Shown here piece after piece: positions 53,387 to 62,746 of a stretch of 64,000 bases of DNA. Where the stretch lies: assembly GCA_900550025.1 (NCBI GenBank), contig URQP01000001.1, positions 16,149-80,148 of the forward strand, given 5' to 3'. The DNA is from an uncultured Porphyromonadaceae bacterium (lineage in GTDB: Bacteria > Bacteroidota > Bacteroidia > Bacteroidales > Muribaculaceae). Made by a program: the position numbers and the translations under genes. Position 1 is the stretch's first letter. Every line of letters starts with the position of its first letter. Under the pieces are notes generated by a model that was not told the DNA's origin, ran no database searches, and was given only the letters and a program-made list of their open reading frames with translations.

Positions 53387-54736
53387 TTAAATTGCAGGGA
53401 GGCTCAATCCGTTGAGCTTGCGGAACAAATCGAGGGCATAGACATCGGTCATCCCTGAAATATGGTCGAGTACGGCTTGGATTTTGCCGTAGATGGTTGG
53501 GGCTGCCGTGTCGTATTGGTTGGGTACGCGGCTAAGCAGCAGCCGCGAATAGTTCTTTTCCGGATGGAGGACGGCATCGAGCAGGCGTTCGAGCAGGAAT
53601 GAGATTATCCGGTTTCCGGCAAGCTCGATATCCACTACGTCGCTTGACGCGTAGATTTTTTCCCATGCTGTCGCCGAACATTGTGCGTATGCGTCGTGCG
53701 GCAGTTTTGCGATGTGGTCAATCAGGCATCCGCCGAACGAGCCTTGTAGTATCGCTTCTTCATTGTTGACGAACACTTTCGCGCACTCGCCGACCAGCTC
53801 GCCTATGACGCACGAGCGCATATAGGCAACTTTCTCATTGTTGTCGTCAATCATCCGTATCACGCCGCGCATTTTTTCTTTCCGTTCTTCCGTGAAGAAA
53901 CTGAGCATCAGGTGCAATACGTCATGGCAACTGAGAATTTTCAGCTTGTGGGCATCTTCCAAATCCATAACCTGATAGCAGATGTCGTCGGCGGCTTCCA
54001 TAAGATAGACTAACGGGTGGCGTGCATACACTCCTTTTGACTTTTCTATCAGCCCGAGTTCTTGCGCTACTTTTTTAAAGCAGTCGGCTTCCGAGCAGAA
54101 AAAGCCGAATTTCCCTTTTATGGGGGAATCGTAGGATGAATATGGATATTTTACGATTGAGGCGAGCGACGAGTATGTCATTGCGAGCCCGCCTTCTCTC
54201 CGTCCGCGGAATTGATGAGCCAGCAGACGGAAAGAGTTTGCGTTGCCGTCGAAATTGACCAAGTCGCTCCATTCTTCGTTGGTAACCATCGGTTTGACCG
54301 ACAGTCCGTTGCCTTCCGAAAAATAAGTGGCTATGGTGCGTTCTCCGGAGTGCCCGAATGGGGGATTGCCCATATCGTGGGCAAGGCATGCGGCACCTAC
54401 AATCTCTACGATATGCGTCAGCTTTTCAGCCGATGGAGTGCCTTCATAGCGCGGCATCAGCATGCCGCACACCTCGTTGGCGAGCGATTTCCCGACACTC
54501 GAAACTTCCAAACTGTGCGTCAGCCGGTTGTGTACGAATATGCTGCCCGGCAGTGGGAATACTTGTGTCTTGTTCTGCAATCTGCGGAATGGAGAAGAAA
54601 ACACAAGGCGGTCGAAATCGCGTTGGAAGTCGCTTCTGGTTTGCGTAGTGTTGCTGCGGTAGCGTTCCATACCCAACCGCTTGCTGCAAATCAGTCGGCT
54701 CCATTCCATCCGGTTTTTATTATCTGTAATCTGCAT
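53387..54736 (-). CDS. dgt: deoxyguanosinetriphosphate triphosphohydrolase
   Basis: The 449-residue HD-domain enzyme removes triphosphate from dGTP or related dNTPs. SPFRRLQNKTQVFPLPG and NRLTHSLEVSSVG bring the first metal His, and AHDMGNPPFGHSGERTI holds the HD pair. The ATG at 54736 (MQITDNKNRM) lies 24 bases after the -7 box. The ATG nine codons downstream at 54709 and a longer extension to 54844 are less likely. It heads the operon through to 50466. Confidence 0.93.
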   Translation of the reverse strand: MQITDNKNRMEWSRLICSKRLGMERYRSNTTQTRSDFQRDFDRLVFSSPFRRLQNKTQVFPLPGSIFVHNRLTHSLEVSSVGKSLANEVCGMLMPRYEGTPSAEKLTHIVEIVGAACLAHDMGNPPFGHSGERTIATYFSEGNGLSVKPMVTNEEWSDLVNFDGNANSFRLLAHQFRGRREGGLAMTYSSLASIVKYPYSSYDSPIKGKFGFFCSEADCFKKVAQELGLIEKSKGVYARHPLVYLMEAADDICYQVMDLEDAHKLKILSCHDVLHLMLSFFTEERKEKMRGVIRMIDDNNEKVAYMRSCVIGELVGECAKVFVNNEEAILQGSFGGCLIDHIAKLPHDAYAQCSATAWEKIYASSDVVDIELAGNRIISFLLERLLDAVLHPEKNYSRLLLSRVPNQYDTAAPTIYGKIQAVLDHISGMTDVYALDLFRKLNGLSLPAI

Positions 54737-54759
54737 CGTAAAATCTGTCTCAAACCATA

Positions 54760-54767
54760 CAAAGATA
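54760..54767 (-). promoter_or_regulatory. -7 element for the dgt operon
   Basis: The minus-strand reading TATCTTTG is a perfect match and leaves a leader of about 17 bases. Confidence 0.72.
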
Positions 54768-54850
54768 CTGCAAATCGGGGGCAAAACAATCAAACTTGTT
54801 TGAAATTGTTGTGCCGAGATGCAGCTTATCTTGTCCAAAGGCAAAATCGT

Positions 54851-54882
54851 TTGAAAAAGATTCTCTTTGATGGAGAAATGTT
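54851..54882 (-). terminator. weak terminator after the SGNH gene
   Basis: On the minus strand ATTTCTC / GAGAAT pair over six positions and are followed by CTTTTTC, ten bases beyond the stop at 54892. The stem is AT-rich and short. Confidence 0.4.
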
Positions 54883-54891
54883 AGTTTGTGT

Positions 54892-55815
54892 CTACTTTAT
54901 TAGACTCTTACATTGGCTGATGAAAATTTCGGTGTATAATTTTGCTCCTTTGTCATTCAGATGTGTCTGGTCTTTATAATATTCAGGATGTTCCAAAAAC
55001 ATTGGAATCTGGCTGTTGTCGATGTAAGTTATGCTATAATCGCTGCATAATTTCTCCATCAACTGGTCGGCTTGTGTTTTTTCTTTGTCGATTAGAAATT
55101 TAGGAGAGTCTACTAAAATCAAAGTAACGCCTTTTTCTTTGATTCTTTTTAATGTGGCTTCAAACCGCTTGAATTTTGTGATGCTTATGTCGCTGTCTGG
55201 TGTAGTTGCCGTGTCAAGCGACATATTTTTTGCAGTTGCGTACAATGGTGCATATCCCTTGCTTGTGTCTGCTGCTGACGACCGGTTAAGATAACGTGCG
55301 GTTATTGATAGTAAAATTGAGTTATAACGGTAAATGTTGCTGTTCAACCGTACGTATTCGCTCCATGGCAGTTCTTCTTCTATTGTGCTGGTTATCCATT
55401 TGTTCTTCCCATAGTAAGGGTACATGTCTTCCAGAGGGTCATATATTCCGGAATAAAGTTTATCGTTGTCAAACTCCCATATTATAGCCTTTGGAGTGTA
55501 TCTGTCGAGTATTGAGTTTACAAGGCAGCAGTTGTAGTTGAAAAAGCATCCGTCACGTCCTACGTTGTATGTAGGCATACCGATGCTGTCTTCTATCAGT
55601 TGTGTCACATAATGGTGTTCTGCCCTTGATGAGCCGACTATGATTGTTTGGTAGTTCGCCTCGTTGAAAGAAAAATATGTTTTTCCGGTTGCCCCTTGGT
55701 TGCTGATTTGAGGGAGCATCCAATCCATCAGAAAGCCTGTGCAACAGTCTATGCCTGTTACTATGGCTAATACTACTGTTATGGTTATGCAGAATTTCTT
55801 TAGTCCTTTTTTCAT
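54892..55815 (-). CDS. SGNH-hydrolase-like/DltD-type membrane protein, partner of MBOAT acyltransferase
   Basis: The 307-residue protein has one N-terminal membrane anchor (about 6-30) and an extracytoplasmic domain with the SGNH-type Ser block VGSSRAEHH near 60 and the late DQTHLNDKGAKLY (Asp/His) near 285. In alginate- and Dlt-type systems such a protein receives or transfers the acyl group delivered by the adjacent MBOAT. The MBOAT gene ends five bases upstream. Many Bacteroidales surface glycan loci carry this pair. Target unknown. Confidence 0.8.
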   Translation of the reverse strand: MKKGLKKFCITITVVLAIVTGIDCCTGFLMDWMLPQISNQGATGKTYFSFNEANYQTIIVGSSRAEHHYVTQLIEDSIGMPTYNVGRDGCFFNYNCCLVNSILDRYTPKAIIWEFDNDKLYSGIYDPLEDMYPYYGKNKWITSTIEEELPWSEYVRLNSNIYRYNSILLSITARYLNRSSAADTSKGYAPLYATAKNMSLDTATTPDSDISITKFKRFEATLKRIKEKGVTLILVDSPKFLIDKEKTQADQLMEKLCSDYSITYIDNSQIPMFLEHPEYYKDQTHLNDKGAKLYTEIFISQCKSLIK

Positions 55816-55820
55816 CGCGT

Positions 55821-56630
55821 TTAGAATTGAAAGTAAATGAATGAGCCGCCGTTCAGAACTCCGAATCCGATAATGTAGCAGATTATGAGTGCCGCTGCCA
55901 TATAGCGTACGGTAATGTGCTTGGAACTGAGGAAGTGGAGCTTCACTTGATATTCTGTTACAAAATCGTATATGAACACTATTGTTGCCGCAAGGAATGC
56001 GAGCAGTATAGTGTTAGGGTCTATAAAAGGCGTGCCACTGTCTGTGAATATCTTTTTCAGGACAGACATTACATCGCCTAAGTATTCTATTCTGAAGAAA
56101 ATCCAAGCAAAATTCACTATCATGAAAGTGATGATTATCCGGAGAAGGTTGCCGGCGGATAATTTGACTGGAATGGATTTAATCCTGTTGCCGTAAATGA
56201 GCCTTTCGGCAACCATACATATCCCATGTAAAGCTCCCCATATTATGAAAGTATAGTTTGCGCCGTGCCATAGTCCGCTCACGAGGAATACAATCATAGT
56301 GTTAAGCATCCAGCGTGCTTTGCCACAGCGGCTTCCTCCTAAAGGGAAATAGATATAGTCCCTGAACCACGTCGTGAGGGAGATATGCCAGCGTCTCCAG
56401 AACTCTGTGACAGTCTTGGAGAAATACGGTCTTATGAAGTTTGTTTGCAGGTCGATTCCAAAAAGTTTGCCGGAAGCGATAGCCATTAATGAGTATCCGG
56501 CGAAATCGGCATAAATTTGTATGCTGTAAAAGATGGATGTCAAGAGCAGGGTTGTCCCATTGTGTTGCGGTATGTTAGAATAGACAGCGTCTACATATAT
56601 CCCCAGACGGTCGGCCAGACATAATTTCAT
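55821..56630 (-). pseudogene. MBOAT O-acyltransferase, C-terminal part (out of frame after a G9 tract)
   Basis: The 269 codons from the ATG at 56630 encode the second half of an AlgI/DltB-type MBOAT: FAGYSLMAIASGKLFGIDL, the conserved FWRRWHISLTTWFRDYIYFP and the catalytic His region LVSGLWHGANYTFIIWGALH. It continues the N-terminal ORF at 56575-57246 if one G is removed from the run at 56633-56641; the joined protein is 474 residues, normal for the family. Alone it lacks the first membrane helices. Confidence 0.8.
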
Positions 56631-57246
56631 TACCCCCCCCCATAATAGCTAACTTGCAGGCTTCCACAGCCTTGTCGTAAGAGAATTTGCGTTTTTCAAA
56701 ATATTGCGGCAGTTGCTTTTGTGCTCTGCTTATAGGGCCGCTTAGAATGCTCGGAAAGAATGTAACGTATGCTAAATAGGCGGCCATATCCTTTGTCGCG
56801 TTGATTTTCTTTTGGAAAATGTCGATGACGTAGCTTAATGCCGTAAATGTGTAGAAACTTATTCCTACAGGAAGGATTATCTTCAATGTCGATGTCCCTA
56901 TTTTTAACCCGGCCAGATTCAGGGCGTCTACAAACGCTTGTACGAAAAAGTTATAGTATTTGAAGAAGAACAATATGCTAATGTTTAACACGATTGCGCA
57001 TAAGAATATTGTCTTTTGTTTGCGGAGGCTGCCTTCCGTCCTTTCTATCCATAATCCGGCGTAGAACGAGGATAATGCCGTCAAGAGCAACAGCCCGAGG
57101 AAGCGCCAGTCCCACCATCCGTAGAATATCAGGCTGGCGGCTATGATTAGGATGTTTTGAAAATTTTTGTTCTTTTTGCACAGTGTCCAATAGATAATGA
57201 ACGTAATGCTCAGAAAAATCAAGTATTCTATTGTTTGAAATGCCAT
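56575..57246 (-). pseudogene. MBOAT O-acyltransferase, N-terminal part (frame lost at a G9 tract)
   Basis: The first 200 codons give a typical MBOAT N-terminus (MAFQTIEYLIFLSITFIIYW, SLIFYGWWDWRFLGLLLL, ILPVGISFYTFTALSYVID, FFPSILSGPISRAQKQLPQ). After the nine-G run the reading passes into a short unrelated tail ending at 56575. Family members continue with a helix leading to ADRLG, which is present in the adjacent frame. The gene starts 25 bases after rmuC on the same strand. In the other tract length (eight or eleven G) it would encode a full enzyme. Confidence 0.8.
56633..56641. repeat. homopolymeric tract of nine C (G9 on the coding strand)
   Basis: The longest G/C homopolymer noticed in the window. 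It lies inside the MBOAT coding region exactly at the frame break. Confidence 0.95.
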
Positions 57247-57271
57247 TTGTTTGTGTGTTATGATTTTGTTG

Positions 57272-58585
57272 TTATTGTGCTGTGGTGTCTTCGGGGAGGG
57301 CTTTGGTGGCTTTTGCCCCTAACGCTTTAAGTCCTTTTGCCTTTTCTATCAAGTTGCCTCTGCCTGTCGACAGCTTTTTGAATGCGTTGTCGTATGTGGC
57401 GTGCAATTTGGCGATTCCGGTTTCTATGTCTTTCATATCGTTGATGAAGCCTACGAATTTGTCGTAGAGCTTGCCGCTTTCTTCCGCAATCTGCAAGGCG
57501 TTTTTTGTCTGTTTGTCGCGTGTCCAGAGTTGCGCTATCAGGCGCAGGGTGGAAATCACATGCGCCGGGCTTATTATCACTACATGCTTCTCGAATGCTT
57601 CCTGCCACAGGCTTTTGTCGAGCGACATCGCAATGAGATAGGCTTGTTCGTTTGGCACGAACATCAGTACATAGTCCAACCTGCTATTTGGCGACACGCC
57701 CACATAATTCTGATATTGTTTAGTGTCGAGTTCTTTGATATGGCTTCTTACTGAAGCGACATGGGCTTTGCCGTATGCTTCCCGCTCTTTCTCGTCATCG
57801 GCGTTGATATAGGAATTGTATGCCGTGAGCGATACTTTGGAGTCAATCACTATATATTTCTTATCAGGCAGGCATACTACCACATCAGGGCGCAACATCT
57901 GTCCTTTTTCATTTTTGAGCAGCTCGCCGTCGTCGTTTCTCGTGGATTGCACGAAATAGTTCTCGTCCCTTACCAATCCCGATTTCTCGAGAATTGTCTC
58001 CAGTATCAGTTCGCCCCAGTCGCCTTGCACTTTGGTGTCGCCTTTCAGCGCGTTTGTCAGTTCCCTCGCTTCCTTACCGATTGACTGGTTGAGCGACATA
58101 AGGTTTTCCAAATGGGCGTTAAGTGTGTGCCGCTCTTTCGCTTCGGCCACGTAATTGTCGGTAATTGTCTTTTTAAATTCGTTTATGTTCTCTTTGAGAG
58201 GGTTGAGTATGGCTGATAGCCGTGCTTCGCTGTTTTGTCTGAAATTGTCGGATTGCTTGGTGAAAATTTCGTTGGCAAGGATGCGGAACTGGTTCTCGCT
58301 TGCTTTCTGGATGTTCTCACGTTCGGATTCCATTACAGACATACGTTCGCGCAGTCTTGCGTTTTCCACTTTCTCTTCTGTAATCTGCTGCCGTGCGGAT
58401 TTCAGCTCCTCCGACATGTTTTCTGCCGATGCTTTAAGGTCGTCGCATTGTTGTTTGTAATTGTCTACCGTGGCCTGAAGATTTTTCACTTCTTCCTGCT
58501 TCCGGGTGCAGCGGTTGCGTTCTGCCATCCATAATGCGAAAGTGGAGGCAGCTAAGATTCCTAATATGATTATTGCTATTACCAT
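57272..58585 (-). CDS. rmuC: DNA recombination protein RmuC
   Basis: The 437-residue protein has an N-terminal membrane helix (MVIAIIILGILAASTFALWM), a long coiled coil to about 150, and the RmuC nuclease-like core (VQGDWGELILETILEKSGL near 190; DVVVCLPDKKYIVIDSKVSL near 240; LDYVLMFVPNEQAYL). RmuC limits inversions and other rearrangements at repeats. I start at the ATG at 58585, leaving the hairpin at 58599-58627 outside. It continues toward the MBOAT gene. Confidence 0.92.
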   Translation of the reverse strand: MVIAIIILGILAASTFALWMAERNRCTRKQEEVKNLQATVDNYKQQCDDLKASAENMSEELKSARQQITEEKVENARLRERMSVMESERENIQKASENQFRILANEIFTKQSDNFRQNSEARLSAILNPLKENINEFKKTITDNYVAEAKERHTLNAHLENLMSLNQSIGKEARELTNALKGDTKVQGDWGELILETILEKSGLVRDENYFVQSTRNDDGELLKNEKGQMLRPDVVVCLPDKKYIVIDSKVSLTAYNSYINADDEKEREAYGKAHVASVRSHIKELDTKQYQNYVGVSPNSRLDYVLMFVPNEQAYLIAMSLDKSLWQEAFEKHVVIISPAHVISTLRLIAQLWTRDKQTKNALQIAEESGKLYDKFVGFINDMKDIETGIAKLHATYDNAFKKLSTGRGNLIEKAKGLKALGAKATKALPEDTTAQ

Positions 58586-58598
58586 AAATTTTGAGAAA

Positions 58599-58627
58599 CA
58601 GGGTATGCCTGAATGGGGCATACCCTG
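58599..58627 (-). terminator. hairpin between trxA and rmuC
   Basis: CAGGGTATGCC / GGCATACCCTG form an 11-bp perfect stem with a loop of seven. On the minus strand the trailer is TTTCTCAAAATTT, then the rmuC ATG, so it may be a partial terminator or attenuator. Confidence 0.6.
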
Positions 58628-58644
58628 GCGGGTTGAAAACAATT

Positions 58645-58962
58645 TTAATTGTTGTGGCTGTCTATTTTCTCTGCCAACTGGCTTTTTGTCGCCGTTCCTA
58701 CGTGTCTGTCCACCACTTCTCCGTTTTTAAGGAAAATGAGGGTAGGGATGTTCCTTATGCCGAATTTCTCGCATACTTCGGAATTTTCGTCAACATCGCA
58801 TTTATAGATATCCACTTTCCCTTCGTATTCTGTCGCCAGCTCGTCGACAATCGGTGAAATTTTTTTGCAGGGTCCGCACCATTCAGCCCAAAAATCAATC
58901 ACTACTAATCTCTCAGAAGCCAACACTTCTGCCAATTCGTTGTCTGTAAGTTGTTTTGCCAT
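58645..58962 (-). CDS. trxA: thioredoxin
   Basis: The 105-residue protein has WCGPC at 28-32 in FWAEWCGPCKKISPI, the KCDVDENSEV strand and cis-Pro NIPTLIFLKNGEVV, all canonical. It is a cytoplasmic disulfide reductant. It follows dnaE by 14 bases and is followed by a hairpin. Confidence 0.95.
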   Translation of the reverse strand: MAKQLTDNELAEVLASERLVVIDFWAEWCGPCKKISPIVDELATEYEGKVDIYKCDVDENSEVCEKFGIRNIPTLIFLKNGEVVDRHVGTATKSQLAEKIDSHNN

Positions 58963-58976
58963 TTTTGTGAATATGT

Positions 58977-61900
58977 TTAATTGTTATCTGTCTTTATTGA
59001 ATATGCTATTTCGTTATCCTCTAATTCTGTCAATAAGTTCTTGTTTAAGATTATTTTATCAGTCGATGACAATTGCACGCATTTATGTTCTTTCTCGTTT
59101 TCGATGTTGATGAACAAGTTTCTTGAGTCTTCGCTATTGTTGCCGATATAGCGGTCGAGCAACGCTGTCAACGAGTTGTCGTTGATGTCACGCTCTTTAA
59201 GATTCAATTGGATGCCGTTTATCACTTGCCCTTTTATCGACTCTAACAATTGCACGTCGAGGATTGTCAGGAATGTCTTTGATTTATCATACCGGCTGCT
59301 TTGATATTGGTATTTTATCCTTATGGCATTCCCTACGCTGCTGTATTTGAAGTAGTTTATGTAATTGTCGCCGAACAGGCTTATTTCAGCAGAGCCGGAA
59401 TAATCCTCGATTTTCATTTTGCCGAATTTAGAGCCTTTTCTTGACACAAGCTCTTTGGAATCGACCACTAAGCCTCCTACGGTATATATTTTGTCGGGTT
59501 CGGAAGCTTGTTCCGAGCCGAACATATTGGCCGGAACGCTGCAACCGTAGGTTATTTCCAAGTAATATTTGTCGAGCGGATGTGCGGACAGGTACATGCC
59601 GACAAGGTCTTTCTCGTAATTGAGTTTTTCCAAGTCAGACCATGCGCTTCTCATAGGAGGCTCCGGTTTCATAGTGTCTACGAAGTCAAACCCGCCGAAA
59701 AGCGAAGCGGCCGAATTGGCTTTGTCCATTTGGTACCGTTGCCCGTAGCGCATGAGCAGTTCACTGAACGATGCTGATTCTTCCGACTTCCCGAAATCCT
59801 CGCGCCTTACGCCGAAACAGTCGAAAGCTCCGGCAAGGGCAAGGTTGTCAAGCACTTTGCGGTTGCATGTCGTAAGATTTATGCGTTCCACCAAATCGTA
59901 GATTGATTTGAATTCGCCATTGGCTTTGCGCTCGTCGAGAATGGCCTGTACTACATTCAGCCCGACACCTTTTATGGCGGCCAGCCCGAAACGGATTTCT
60001 CCATTTTTGTTTACGCTGAATTTTGCCATACTTTCGTTGATGTCAGGCCCTTTCACCTTTATCTTCATGGCTTTGCATTCGTCCATGAATTTGGTGAGCT
60101 TCGTTATGTCGTTAAGGTTGCGGCTGAGTACGGCGGCCATATATTCTTCCGGGTAGTTGGCTTTCAGATAAGCGGTCTGGAATGCCACCCAACTGTAGCA
60201 GGTGGCGTGGCTCTTGTTGAAAGCATATGACGCGAATTTTTCCCAGTCTCCCCATATCTTTTCAAGGATGTTTTTGTCGTAGCCGTTTGCCTGTCCGCCG
60301 GAAAGGAACAATGGCTTAAGCTCTGCCAGCTTGTCTTTCAACTTTTTACCCATGGCCTTGCGCAGCCCGTCCGATTGCCCGCGCGTGAAGTTGGCGAGCA
60401 GGCGCGACAGCAGCATGACTTGTTCCTGATAGACAGTGATGCCGTATGTGTCTTTCAGATACTTTTCCATTACCGGGATGTCGTACTGTATCGGTTCCTC
60501 GCCGTGCTTGCGGGCTATGAATTGCGGTATGTATTCCATTGGTCCGGGGCGGTAGAGGGCGTTCATCGCTATCAGATCCTCGAATGTGGAAGGTTGCAAC
60601 TCGCGCAGGTATTTCTGCATCCCCGCCGATTCGAATTGGAAAGTTCCGGTAGTGCGCCCTTCGCAATAGAGCTGGTATGTCTTGGCATCGTCCATCGGTA
60701 TGTTGTCAATGTCGACATCTTCTCCGCGGTGCTCTTTGATGTTGTAGAGCGCTTCCTTGATTATAGAAAGGGTTTTCAACCCTAAAAAGTCCATTTTAAT
60801 CAGGCCTGTGGATTCGATTACCGAACCCTCGTATTGTGTTACCAGCACTTTCTCGCCGTCTTTGTCGGTGGCCGTGGCTACCGGTACCCAGTCGGTGATG
60901 TCGTCGCGTCCGATAATCACACCACAGGCATGCACGCCTGTGTTGCGCACGTTGCCTTCAAGCTGCAAGGCATATCTTAGCGTTTCCTGAATCTCCGTAG
61001 AGCCGTAATTCAGGGCTTCCTTCAGTTCCGGTACGTATTCGTAACAATTTTTCAGGTTGATTTTCTTGGTTTCGCCATTTATCTCGAAAGGCTTGTCGGG
61101 AATCATTTTGGTCAGCCTGTCGCTTTCAGATAGCGGAAGTCTCGTGACTCTCGCGACATCCTTTATCGCGGATTTTGCCGCCATCGTGCCGTATGTGATG
61201 ATGTGCGCCACTTTTTCCGCCCCGTATTTATTGGTGACATAGCGCAATACATCCGCCCTGCCGTCATCATCGAAGTCTATGTCGATATCAGGCAGCGATA
61301 TGCGGTCAGGGTTGAGGAATCGTTCGAAAAGCAGGTCGTATTCAATCGGGTCTATCTGGGTGATTCCTAAACAGTATGCCACAGCCGAACCTGCTGCGGA
61401 GCCACGGCCGGGGCCTACGGAAACTCCTATTTGCCGGCCGGCGTTGATGAAATCCTGCACAATCAGGAAGTAGCCCGGGAAGCCCATATTCTTGATTGTG
61501 TCGAGCTCGAAGTCTATGCGCTCTTTTTGCTCGTCCGACAGTTTGTCGCCCCAGCGTTTTTTTGCGCCTTCGTAAACCAAATGCCGCAGATACTCATTGT
61601 TGTCGGAAAAGCCTTCCGGCAGGGGGAAATTCGGCAATATCGGTCCGTGGTTGATGGAGTACATCTCGATTTTGTCGAGTACTTCCAATGTGTTGTCGAG
61701 AGCTTCTGGAATATCGGCGAACAGGTCGTTCATTTCCTGCTGCGTTTTCATCCATTCCTGCTTCGTGTAGAGCATCCTTTTCGGGTCGTCGAGATATGTG
61801 CCTGTCGATATGCATATCAGCCGGTCGTGGGCTTCCGCGTCTGCTTCGTTGACAAAATGCACGTCGTTCGTGCATACTAATTTAATTCCGTGTTTCTTGG

Positions 61901-62624
61901 AAAAATCAACCAGTACTTTGTTTACTTTTTCCTGCAGAGGGTATGTGTCGTGGTTGGCATTCGGCACGGAGGCTTTGTGGCGTTGCAATTCAAGATAGTA
62001 GTCGTCGCCGAACACGCGTTTGAACCATAATACCGACTCTTCTGCCTCGTCTATCCGGTCGTTGGCTATCAGTTTGGGAATCTCTCCGCCGAGACAAGCA
62101 GAACACACGATTAATCCTTCGTGATGTGCTTCCAGTTGCTTTTTGTCGGTGCGCGGATGGTAGTAATAGCCTTCTGTCCATGCGCTTGATACAATCTTTA
62201 TCAGATTATGGTATCCTTTTTCATTTTTTGCCAATACAATAAGATGCCGTCCGGTGTCTTTCTTATTGTCCTTGTCGTGCATCGAATTGTCGGCTACGTA
62301 CATCTCGCATCCGAATATGGGGATGAAAAGTTTCTTCTTGGCGGCGGACAGACGGGCTTCCGCTTCCTGTAAGGCGGAATTGTCGTCCGATTTTTTCAGC
62401 GATTCGATTTCTTTTTTTATCGACTTGATTTCATTGTCGGCATCTGAATTTTTCTTTTTCACGTAGTCGAAAAACTCTTTTATCCCGAACATATTGCCAT
62501 GGTCGGTGAGCGCGATGCCTCGCATGCCGTCGGCTATGGCTTTGTCTACCAGAGCTTTCACTGATGCTTGTCCGTCGAGTACGGAATATTGGGAGTGTAC
62601 GTGCAGATGTATGAATGGATGCAT
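58977..62624 (-). CDS. dnaE: DNA polymerase III subunit alpha
   Basis: The 1215-residue replicative polymerase begins with the PHP domain (PFIHLHVHSQYSVLDGQAS, then ALTDHGNMFG), has the catalytic core with SVGPGRGSAAGSAVAYCLGI and the aspartates in PDIDIDFDDDGR, the GMQKYLRELQP and YNKSHATCYSW-type (AFNKSHATCYSWVAF) fingers, a helix-hairpin-helix stretch, and a C-terminal OB fold (KIEDYSGSAEISLFGDNY). Length and order fit DnaE1. trxA follows in the same direction. Confidence 0.95.
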   Translation of the reverse strand: MHPFIHLHVHSQYSVLDGQASVKALVDKAIADGMRGIALTDHGNMFGIKEFFDYVKKKNSDADNEIKSIKKEIESLKKSDDNSALQEAEARLSAAKKKLFIPIFGCEMYVADNSMHDKDNKKDTGRHLIVLAKNEKGYHNLIKIVSSAWTEGYYYHPRTDKKQLEAHHEGLIVCSACLGGEIPKLIANDRIDEAEESVLWFKRVFGDDYYLELQRHKASVPNANHDTYPLQEKVNKVLVDFSKKHGIKLVCTNDVHFVNEADAEAHDRLICISTGTYLDDPKRMLYTKQEWMKTQQEMNDLFADIPEALDNTLEVLDKIEMYSINHGPILPNFPLPEGFSDNNEYLRHLVYEGAKKRWGDKLSDEQKERIDFELDTIKNMGFPGYFLIVQDFINAGRQIGVSVGPGRGSAAGSAVAYCLGITQIDPIEYDLLFERFLNPDRISLPDIDIDFDDDGRADVLRYVTNKYGAEKVAHIITYGTMAAKSAIKDVARVTRLPLSESDRLTKMIPDKPFEINGETKKINLKNCYEYVPELKEALNYGSTEIQETLRYALQLEGNVRNTGVHACGVIIGRDDITDWVPVATATDKDGEKVLVTQYEGSVIESTGLIKMDFLGLKTLSIIKEALYNIKEHRGEDVDIDNIPMDDAKTYQLYCEGRTTGTFQFESAGMQKYLRELQPSTFEDLIAMNALYRPGPMEYIPQFIARKHGEEPIQYDIPVMEKYLKDTYGITVYQEQVMLLSRLLANFTRGQSDGLRKAMGKKLKDKLAELKPLFLSGGQANGYDKNILEKIWGDWEKFASYAFNKSHATCYSWVAFQTAYLKANYPEEYMAAVLSRNLNDITKLTKFMDECKAMKIKVKGPDINESMAKFSVNKNGEIRFGLAAIKGVGLNVVQAILDERKANGEFKSIYDLVERINLTTCNRKVLDNLALAGAFDCFGVRREDFGKSEESASFSELLMRYGQRYQMDKANSAASLFGGFDFVDTMKPEPPMRSAWSDLEKLNYEKDLVGMYLSAHPLDKYYLEITYGCSVPANMFGSEQASEPDKIYTVGGLVVDSKELVSRKGSKFGKMKIEDYSGSAEISLFGDNYINYFKYSSVGNAIRIKYQYQSSRYDKSKTFLTILDVQLLESIKGQVINGIQLNLKERDINDNSLTALLDRYIGNNSEDSRNLFINIENEKEHKCVQLSSTDKIILNKNLLTELEDNEIAYSIKTDNN

Positions 62625-62704
62625 ATTAGTCCTGAATTTTGGACCGTAAAGTTACGCATTCCGTAGGAAAAAGAAAACGATTCCCATATTAAATTCTTTT
62701 TTTG

Positions 62705-62712
62705 TAGCTTTG
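62705..62712 (+). promoter_or_regulatory. -7 element for mutS2
   Basis: TAGCTTTG matches TAnnTTTG, 35 bases before the GTG at 62747. Confidence 0.6.
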
Positions 62713-62746
62713 CAATGAATTTCAAAATTAAACCAGTTTTTTCAAC

